Shown piece after piece: positions 49,101 through 59,300 of a stretch of DNA of 64,000 nucleotides. Positions within the stretch are counted from its first letter, which is position 1, and the number at the start of each line of letters is the position of its first letter. The stretch covers positions 134,640,420 to 134,704,419 of the forward strand of contig CM043964.1 in assembly GCA_014529385.2 (NCBI GenBank), read 5' to 3'. The stretch is from Adiantum capillus-veneris. Taxonomy: Eukaryota > Streptophyta > Polypodiopsida > Polypodiales > Pteridaceae. A model generated the notes under the pieces. The model searched no databases. It worked only from the letters and a program-made list of their open reading frames with translations, and was not told the origin of the DNA. Position numbers and translations under genes: made by a program.

Positions 49101-52100
49101 CAGATGCGGTGGGTGAACATCTTGTCACAGTTCCACTTCCAGATTGTCCATGTGCAGGGACAGAAGAATGTGGTGGCAGATGCTTTGTCTCGGAAACCGT
49201 TGGTTCTGGCTATTTCCGCGATACATCATAGGAGCTTCGAGGATATGGTCGATCAGTATGCCACAGATACAGGTTTTGCAGATATTTTCACACGGATATG
49301 GGATGGGGAGACAGTAGCTGGATACACCCTTCGGGAAGGCTACTTGATGAAAAAGACTATGTTGTGCGTTACACAGCCGTTGAGGGAAAAGGTTATGACT
49401 GATTGCCACTGTGCACCTTTTACGGGTCACCGCGGCATTGCTACCACCATGAAAGGGGTAGAGAGAGATTTCTTTTGGCGGAGACTGAAGAAGGATGTGG
49501 AAGAGTTTGTGCGCAGTTGCTTGGTATGCCAGAAGGTCAAGTTTGACAGGCATAAAGCACAGGGATTGTTACAGCCTTTACCCATACCCACCCGCCCCTG
49601 GGAAAGTATTGAAATGGATTTCATTTTTTTTGATCTCCCGAGAATACAGAATGATCACGATGATTTTCCGATTACATGGCACGCCTGAGACGATTGTCTC
49701 CGACAGAGACCCCGGATTTATGAGTTTGTTTTGGAAGGCAATTTGGGAGAACATTGGCACGCGGTTGCAGTTCTCGTCATCGTTCCACTTGCAGATTGAC
49801 GGGCAATCTGAGATTGCCAATTCAGTGATTTTAGATTTATTGAAGTCTTGTATCTCGCATCAGAAGACTCAATGGGAAAAGAACTTACCTTTGGTGGAAT
49901 TTGCCTACAATAACACGATACTCTCTTCGACGGGGAAGACGCCATGAGAGATTGTTGAAACTGCTGCGAAGGTTCCATCCTTCCTGAGCACGAAAGATTA
50001 GAAATTTGAAGCGGATGAATATTCGCGAGATTTGGATACGGCTTTTGCCAAGGTTCGCGAGACTTTGCAGGAGTCTCACGAACGACAGAAAAAGGCAGCG
50101 GATCGCCATCGTCGCGACTGGAAACTGAAGGAGGATGATTGGGTGCTCTTACTTTTGAGAAGGCACGCCTAAGAAAGAAAAAGGGAAAGGAGAGGCTTTT
50201 TCCAAAGCTTAGTATGTGATACTACGGACCTTTCCAGATCACTGACAAGATAAATGATGTCTCCTTCCAATTGGAACTGCCAGATACTTGGAGGATTCAT
50301 AATGCATTGCATGTGAGTCTCTTGAAACCTGTTAAGGGTGATGTGCCTGATGATGGGGAGCCTGATGAGCAACCCAAAGTGGAAGAAAACGAGGAGATCC
50401 TTGTTCCTGAACAGATTTTGGCACATAATGATACGAAGAAGGGTAAAGTCCGAAGGCGGTTCTTGGTTAAGTTCAAGAATTTTCCTGCATTTGATGCGAT
50501 TTGGATGGAGGAGGAGGACCTAGCAGATACTCCTCGGATTGTGAAACTTTACCTCGATGTTTTGGTTTAGCATAGTCTACTCCAAACGGAACCCAGAATT
50601 CAGCTTGGCCGGAGATCTGGTGCAGTGGGATGCACAAGAGGGGAGTCACACTCCTTTGTCAACAGATGCCTCGATTTTGATACTAAAGTCACTGATGTCT
50701 CTTTGAGCTTCAGGGATACTGAGAGCTGACAGTATTCTGCTGGATGACTTTATGAAATGGAATTCTTGATTATGATACTGATTTGTTCTTGACTTCTTGT
50801 GAGTGCAGGAACTGATAGCCAAAATGACTGCAGCATTTTGGTCTGATTGATCTCGAATAGACATGGTTGCAATAGGGGTTAGTCAATCGGACATCGATGA
50901 GGTCCCGATTGGACCTAGATGTGATTGCTAGCTACATTGTCGATAAATCATGGTCTAAGATCCGAATGAATGTTGAATGTCATGTGATGTCCTGTGATGT
51001 CTGGTGATGTCCTGTGATGTCGTGTGATGTGACTGTCGATTTTGTACATGTGCTAGATGTGCGTTCCTAGTACGTAGGTACTAACAGTCAGTGTCTGCTA
51101 AGACGGTTTATGGCTTTTGTCGGTTTTGCAGGCGTAGTCGCGGTCGATTACAATGCTTTCAAGAGGGGGGTATGTCACAAAGTGATGACGTGGCGGACAA
51201 CAGAAACCCTAATTTCTGCCAGAAACCCTAAAATTCTTGCAAACCCTAATTTTTGCCAAAAACCCTAAATTCCGGAAATCGCGGAGGCGGATTATTTATT
51301 TATTTATTTATTTTTTGGAAAATGATGAGCGACGCGAATTTTGCTTTTGCTTTTTTTTTTATAAAAAAAAAGAAAAGACTCTCTAAGAGAGAGAGAGAAC
51401 TGATGCTTTTGATTTTAAAAGCTTTTGGGGCTCTGCTTTTGGGCATCCCTTGTAACCTTTAAATAAGTGGTGAGGGCCTCACTTCTCAGAGCATCTGGAC
51501 GCAGAGTCTGAGAGTGAAACCCTAACCGCTCTCTTGTACTTTGATGATTGATTAATACAAAAAGAAATACCGAAAGGGGCGCCGGTCTTTGGGGCCAATA
51601 TCTCTAGGCACGGAACTCCGCCGGGCCAGTGCAAATCTATTGTGATCTGTGAATTGTTTTGAAGTGGTTATTTGGTGCTGTCGCGGTTGATTCTTGACTT
51701 GGAGTGTCCAAGTTTGTTACAAAATCTGTAAGGTATTCCATTGGTTTGTCTGGAATAGTAAAATCCTTTTGAAGGGATGTCGTAGATTGAGACAGATTAG
51801 TGTTTGGAGGTATATCCATCTGTAAAGGTTTATCTGTGTAACAAGTTGTGTCCAAATATTCAATTGCAGCGACTAAAGTAGTGCTGCAAGATTCTGTATC
51901 CGTTTTATCCTTTGTATCATTGAAGGTAAGAATTGGTATCTTCAAGTTTGAAGAATTATCATTCACCACAGCATGAGTTATCTCATCAGAAACAAAGACT
52001 TCATTCTGCAAGGGCGGTGACGAGGCTTTTGTTTTTGCTTGGACCACAACCAAAGAAGTTGTGTGCGTTTGGGATGCCACACATGAACCAAAATCTCTTG

Positions 52101-55100
52101 AATCTTCAGCTTTATCAGCGGGTATTAAGGCTTCCAGAGTAGGAGTAGCATGGCATGGCTCGCAAGGGGGAACTTGTTCAGCGTTGCGCCGTTCACGACC
52201 GAGTACTCGACTAGGGTCGGAAATATGTGCCACTATGTGAGCCCACTTCGAAGAGGTTGAATGCTCTTTAAGGGGAGATCTTCTGAAAGCTTCATGTTGT
52301 TGCTTTTGCCGATGATCATTGTGAGGTTGAGGCTTGTTATAGCAGTCATGCTGCCAAGAATGTTGCTTCTGAGCATGTTGTTGCTCAAGCAAAGCGAGTT
52401 TGTGTTGGGTTGTCTCTGAAGAAACATGCTGAGGGTGAGACTTAATTTGCTGAGAAACCGTCGAAAACTGTTTGATACCAAAAGGTTGTTGCAATTGTCG
52501 CCGGAGAGCCTCCAATTTCACTGTAAGTGAGGAGATGTCTTGTTCCAAGGCGGCTACCCGTTGCTTCCACAATGAGAGGTGAGAGTCCATACTCAAGCAT
52601 GAACCGTTGATGAGAAGGAAGGCTTTGCTCGAACGAAGGGTCTTATTTGTTTTACTGTAAGGCTCTTTTAATGGTTGCGCATGGGGTGTAATTCTTGTGT
52701 ATAATTTTTGGGGTAGGCCAGCCAAGTTTGGCCGGCCACTTTGGGTTTAATAAATTTGGGGGTTTTTTTTTTAAATTGATAAGGTGTGTTGGCATTGGCT
52801 TTTTAAAAAATTGGGGGTTTTCACATGGGGTTTTAAAAAATTTGGGTAGTGGGCGGCCACTCAAGGCAAGTGAACTTTGGGCTGCCACTTAATGAGTTAA
52901 TTTGGGCTGCCACTTAATGAGTAAAATTGAGGGTATGTGGAACGTAAAAGAAAGACCAGCCAAACCAGCCAGCGTAAAAATTACAGGGGCCAGCGTGAAG
53001 AATTCTGCCGCTTGGAGAATTTAAGCCAGCGATTCAATATTTCTGATGTGGGCTGCCGTTTGGAGTGATGTGGGCTGCCGCTTGGAGAGGTGTCGCTTGG
53101 GGAATGTTGCGATGTGAAGGGATTCCAGCGAAAGGGTGCAATTCAGCCCGTATGTGCAGAAATTCCGCCAAAGGGTGCGCACACCAAGCCCACCAGGGGG
53201 TACTCAATTGGAGAGGTACACATTGGCACTTGAAAAGGCACACTCTTTCGCATTGACCCATGCACCATCACGAGCATGACCGGTACGGGTACACACAGCC
53301 ATGCTACTGTCTCTAGTCTTATGTAGTGTGTATTATACTAGAACATAAGTAAACTTTGGTTACCTCATACGCGTAGTAGAAGTACACCATCTTTCCTCTG
53401 CGGCCATACAACACACGAGGTGAGGGTTGCAGGTAGGGTCGGCAACTGTGAGGCTAGGTAGATGCCAAGTCCAAAGGCTCGGGAAAAAAATTTGCTCTGA
53501 TACCACTGTGAGGATTCTAGGTGCTAATCCTTAATTAAGTACTTAAACTCATGATTAAGACTTAAGAAACTTGAACTGTACTCGAGACAAGACTTAGAAG
53601 ACTCTGTGTTTGATTGATTGATCGATTTGTGTGATGCAAAGGCTCCTTATATAGGAGACGAAGAGACATAAATCAAAAGACATGTCTCTTGGTGAAGAGA
53701 CACGACTTTAGACGTAAAGACACATCCTTTCGGCGAAGAGCTGCAACCATTGGGCGAAGAGTCGCACCCGTAGAGCGAAGGGGTGTGACCAAGTGTCGAA
53801 GGAGTGTGGCTTTTGGCGAAGAGACACGTCTTTTGGGTGAAGGGGTGTGACCATCCAAGCGTAGGGGTTCTCCTTGGCATGGCACTTCGCGTATCAGCAA
53901 CTAGGAAGAGATGTAATACTGCAACATAGTCACAATCGTGACATTATGCGATGAAGTGGTTTGCTCAACCATCCGGAAGGTCATCGATTGATATGATATC
54001 CGGTAGTTTTTTTTTACCAACCTGCTACTGCGGGTAGGACGTTATGAAGGAACCACCCCTGCCTGATAAGGGAAGATATGGTAGTGCTTTTTCCACAAGT
54101 AAATGAGCGGGTTTGCTGTGGAACCAAGTCGACAAGTCGAGAAATCATTTGATTGAGCGTGTTCGCGCTGAGAATCTTACAAAAGGAAGGAAATCTTCCG
54201 AGTTTTTAAAAGCTGTAACACAGCATGAGTATTATGTACACTTTCGGTGACATGGATAACGCATGAAGATGCAGACCTTGTTGGAAGTGGATTGGCAGTT
54301 GAGATACCTCTCTTGAGCCCCTTTTTGCACGCCTTGATATTCCGACACAAGAATCTTTATGTGAGATGCGTTCGCTCGCTTTGTGTTTCTCTACTGAGAA
54401 TGGTATTTTGATGGTCGATGATCATCAAGTACGCTACATGGATTCCCCACTATAGTAGCAAGTTATGGTTATAGCATACACTTCTTCATAAGCAGGACAA
54501 GCACCACTCGCATACTGCTAGTATGAACATGAACTATTTTGTTCGTGCATGTAATGATTGGCCAACTGCTCCAAGACGGAAAGAGAAACCTAAACAACAT
54601 ATGGGAGAACATCAGTGGCTTCGCTCTATTGTGAACCAGGTTTGATTATATGTTCTAAAAATGCTATGGCTAGAATCTCATCTGCATAAGATTTTGCAAG
54701 CCATCATCGATGCTTGCAAGGTGAATCGGTTTTTTGGCCTCTGCAAGGAAGACACGCTAATGGGCGTCAAGAAAACATTGTTGGTGGCAACACCCATAGT
54801 AGGAAAATGTGGAAAGAAGTGCCGCAGTGCACAAGGAATCTTTGAATGGGAATAGTCGGCCTACATTGAGCGAAGGCCAAGACAACAACTTTCCCCAGTG
54901 AGGTGGCAGACTCTATTTGCCAAAGGAAGACATCCTCACGTGAGATTAATGCTCTATGATGGACATATCCTATGTGGGAGGATACAAGAGTTTTATATAC
55001 TCAGGACTAATAGTGCAGGATTGCGCACAAGGACAAATACCCAGATTGATTTCTAGGAGGATTATTCTTCTCGAGATTGAGAAGGTGGAATTGAGTTAAT

Positions 55101-56281
55101 AGATTCTCGGATAAGGAAACTTCCGATCTGTTGGAAAGACGTGAATGACGAGTTCCTATGTGGGTTGTTAGTTTGATGATTGGTGAAGGATATCCTCGAG
55201 CTACTAGAGCAAGGACATGAATCGGTAAGGTAAGTATTCAATTTTTGAGTTTAATTTAGTCTTTAAGTTCTCTTTTGAGACATGACCAGCTCAACTCAAC
55301 ATTGAGCAGGTTTTGGATTTTTTTCGATTTCTCCCCTGGCAGTTCAGTTGCACCTCTACAGTTGAGGACAACTGTTTATAAGTGAGAGGGATGTTGCTAA
55401 ATTGGCTTAATCTGACAGAAAAATAATTCTAAACAAATTGTTGGAATTTTAAGTGAGAGGGTTTTTCTCACTGGAGACATCCGAGTACAGATATTTCTAG
55501 TGCGTCATTCAAAGTAATTTTGGGAGCATTGTGAACGGGAATTTCTGTAAGGCCACCAGGAATGGGTACTTCTGATGTGTCACATCGGATGATTGACAGG
55601 GAGCATTGGGAAGAAGTATTCGATCGTCCGGGAACGGACTTCTATGATGCGTCATAGGATGGGTGACATAGAGCATCGTGAAGGAGATTGTACCGTAAGT
55701 TCGGTAGGAAAGGACTAGGTGAGGGTATTCCTGATGCGTCACAGGGTAGGTGATGGGGGCATTGGAAAGGGAATATCCCATAGTCGGGAGGAAATTCCGA
55801 ACTTAGAATGTGCAGTGTGCACAAGGATGAGCAAGCACTTGAATGAAGATGGGTTTAGAGGAAACTTTGAGGAAAAACGGATGCTTTTTGAGAAAGCGGG
55901 TTGCTTTTTGGGAAAGCATCTTTTGGGAAAGCAGATGCTTTCCCGCGAGGAAGTCTATGTCTGCATTGAATCCGTGCATGTGGTTGCATCTAGGGACGCT
56001 TGGGAAGTGCTGAGTATGCATTGTTTTCAGCTTATAAGGTTTTATTGAGCTTTTGGGCAGGTTCAGACTTTTTTTCTAAAGGGCCGGCCGCCCACTCAAT
56101 AAGTGGGCAGCCCTCAATTAAAATAAGTTAAAAAAGAAAAAACTCAGTGTTGGCAGCCCACGATGATTTTCTCTCAGCAACAACGATCTCTTTCTTCCTT
56201 TCTCTGGTGCTCCTCTCCTCCCCTATTCATGCCGGCAAGTCTGCCCCTATTGCTGCCGGCTGCCAGGAGCCACTAAAAGCA

Positions 56282-56349
<68 letters not shown>

Positions 56350-59300
56350 GGGACTACAGAAAAAGCCAGCACTAGAAGGAAGATGAGGCTGCTGCAGATT
56401 TTCAGCCCCAAAGACAATGCCGCCGGTGACGCCCATGGCTGCCCCGAGTGTTCCCGATGTCGCCAAGACCCAGTGCGCGAGTTTTATGGCAAAGAAGTGC
56501 CTACGGAGCAAGTTTCCTTCGTGACAAGCTGCTGTTTTTCTCTGTTTTCAGCCCATAAACGTCGTAGACGGGGCTGATTTACGAGAAGGAACCCGAGAGC
56601 CACCTCTTTTGTGAGTATGATTGGAAGAGAGGATTCTTTGTGCAAAGATCTCTGGGGGGGAAGTTGTTTTTTCGAGAACCGAGTCGGATCTGAGCGTGGA
56701 GACCTTGACGGTAACTTTTTCCTGTTATGATCTATGAGTACTTGTTTGCAGGTGTACTTCCTCTTTGTGAGGGAGTAGGAACAGAGGAAGGCACGAGCCT
56801 CTGAAGGAGAAAAGCGCTTTGAGGAACTAGAGCCAGATCAGCCCAAGGGTTTTGTACCCGAGATTGGGAAGTAGATTCACGAATCTGAGAGTGATAGATT
56901 CTCGAGTTGGGATCAAGAACTTGAGATTCCCAAGGAAGGACTTCGTGTCCGAGAAAGAAGAGTTGTTCTGCAGAAAGAGGACTCTGGGAATAGAGTCGGA
57001 AAAGGGTTGCAGGGATGCCATGCCCCGAGTCTGGAAGGTGAGATTCAAAGGCGAGAACTTAGATTCTCGAGGATTTAGAATAAGGAACGGAAGTTCCTAG
57101 GAATAGGGCTTTGCCTTGAGGATGGAAGTTGAGGCTTCCGAGAACCATCAAGTCTTATTCTAGAACGAACGTGGTAATACGTTCGGTTCAAGTGCTTGTA
57201 TAGACTTCTCCTCAGTAATAAAGATACTATTATGGGGGGGGACCAGCCCATCTTCTTGCCCCTAGTACTGTGTAAATCTTCTCACTCTGTATCTCTCTCA
57301 CTCTCTCTATTTCTCTCTATATCCTCTAGCTTCAGTATTAAGTGATAAATTCTATTTATCCGAGTATATTTTACATTGCCATGTGCTCCCGTTTGTGATA
57401 GTGGTATCAGAGCTCTGGTGATTTGATACTTTGGTTGCTCCAGCCATGATGTAGACGATAGCAGGGTGCGCCGTGTAGTTATCCATGGAGCATTGGAGAT
57501 AGAGAGACGTCAGTGGTTATGCTTTTGCGGGTGGCAAACTGTCCCTCATGACATCGTGAGGTGAGAGTTTGCAGCGTGGTCTATGGTGACGGAGGCCCTT
57601 TCCTAGACTGTCAGTTTTCTTCACAGGATCAGATTTATAGGATGTGAGGCAGATTACAAAGGGTGAAAGATGTCAGAAGTGGGAGCCTACATACAAATCA
57701 AAATAGTGGATTTCAAATTAAATAATTCATATATATTCATATATAAGTGTGTGTGTGTGTGAGAGTGTAATGAGATGGCACCACGTGCCAACGGAAAAGA
57801 ACTGATTGAACAACTTTAAGCACTTCAAAAAAATTGAAGTGAGAGAAAGAGAGCACGACAGATGAGGCGCGGAGTGGCGGAGTTCCACCCCCAGAGAGTA
57901 GTGGCCCCAAACCGTGGCGCCCCTTTCGGTGTTTCTTTATATTGCTTCAACATAGTACAAGTCTGGGCACTCTTCCTCTGCTTCTGCTCTTGCTAGAATG
58001 CCAGAGTAGAGGTCTACAATTTGTACTTGAATTTTCAAGGCCCTTGGCCTCTAAAAGCAGCTTACAGTGAAAAGCTTCTATTCCTAAAAGCATCCGATCC
58101 CCCAAAAGCAAGTTAGCGCTGATTCAGGGAATTCCATACACATGCCACGTCAGCTTGTGCAGCACAAAATGTGGAAATCCGTATTGCTGCCACGTGACAT
58201 TGCCAGCGCGATTTGCGGAATCTGCAGTACATCCATGCCACATCATTAGCTGATCGCAGGTCTTTATTTGTGTGTGTGTCTTCTTTATTTTAATGTTTTA
58301 AGGCTCTAGGAACTTGGGCCCCCATTGGACGGGGTCCCATAAGGTGGGAACTTCTCTTTTGAAAATTAGGCCACTCGGCAAGAGTTTGTAAGTTGGTAAA
58401 ACTTCTTCTGCTGCTTCTACTTCTTTTGCAGCTACTCTTAGGGTTTAGGCCCCTCGGCCGGGATCTGCAAGTCGGCTAGGGCCAGGCTCGGAGAGCCCTA
58501 ACCCGTTGGGTCTTCAGTGGCTTGACACGTCAACAATGAGAAATGAAATGAAATGAAATGATATATTAACGTCTTCAAAAGGCCAAAATGACCTATGAGA
58601 CCATCAGATACAAAGTGGTGAATCTAATACAACGTCTGAAGTACAAGTACAAAAAGTACTGAAAGTAAAAATGAAAACTGAAAATGAGTGTGAAATGTGA
58701 AATGTGAAAATGTAGAATAGGCCCTCAATGACAATCTAGGTGTCGTGCTAGAATGCCTCTGATCCTCTGTTGGAGTCTTCGTGGATGGAGTGTGCTCCTG
58801 TGTCTCGGTCGTGGTCGTCTCGATCTCCCGAGCTCAGTCGCCCTGTCAATGAGGGTGCCTCTTGTACGAATGCGGGTACAACCCTGTGCTGGTGGTTGGT
58901 CTCTTGGCTCCCTCGATCCAAAGAAGTCTGTGATCTGTCTCTGCGACTATCGTGCTCCATGTCTCCTCAACAGACTATCTCTATGTCGGTGTAGCTCAAG
59001 TAGGTATAAGCCAAGGCATCTCTGATCTTGATACCTCATGACTCTATCTATCTATCTATCGATAGATAGATAGATAGATCGATAGATAGATAGATAGACA
59101 GATAGACAGATAGATAGATAGACAGACAGACAGATAGACAGACAAACATATAGATCTGTATACGAATATACGAATCCCTAGGTGGAAACTTGCTTTTCCT
59201 CTTTGTCCCTTTGAAACATGCATGTAAGCTCTTATTATAAACTTGACCTTTCAAAGACCTTTCAAAGACAAGATAGGTTTACCTATGCATGCCAGAGCTG

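Larger units (their letters stand above)
45251..51721 (+). mobile_element. Ty3 chromovirus copy E, nested in F
   Basis: LTRs 45251-45764 and 51173-51721; target duplication AAATC at 45246-45250 and 51722-51726; PBS at 45766-45777; polypurine tract before 51173. It encodes gag with a zinc knuckle, a protease remnant, RT/RNase H, a partly deleted integrase and a chromodomain at the C-terminus, so it is a chromovirus. Frameshifts, stops and the integrase deletion make it inactive, though it is younger than F. Confidence 0.95.
44506..53943 (-). mobile_element. Small non-autonomous LTR element F, interrupted by E
   Basis: LTRs 44506-44942 and 53507-53943 (437 bp each, about a dozen differences by eye). 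On the minus strand the PBS is TGGTATCAGAGC at 53494-53505 and the polypurine tract at 44943-44955. Flanks CTATG and TTATG match at four of five bases. Without E it is about 3 kb. It has no gag or pol, only one novel ORF. It must rely on other elements' enzymes. Confidence 0.88.

Noticed and set aside
54470-54640. Integrase zinc-finger remnant
   Set aside because: Only a loose Cys/His pattern; not enough to call a gene.
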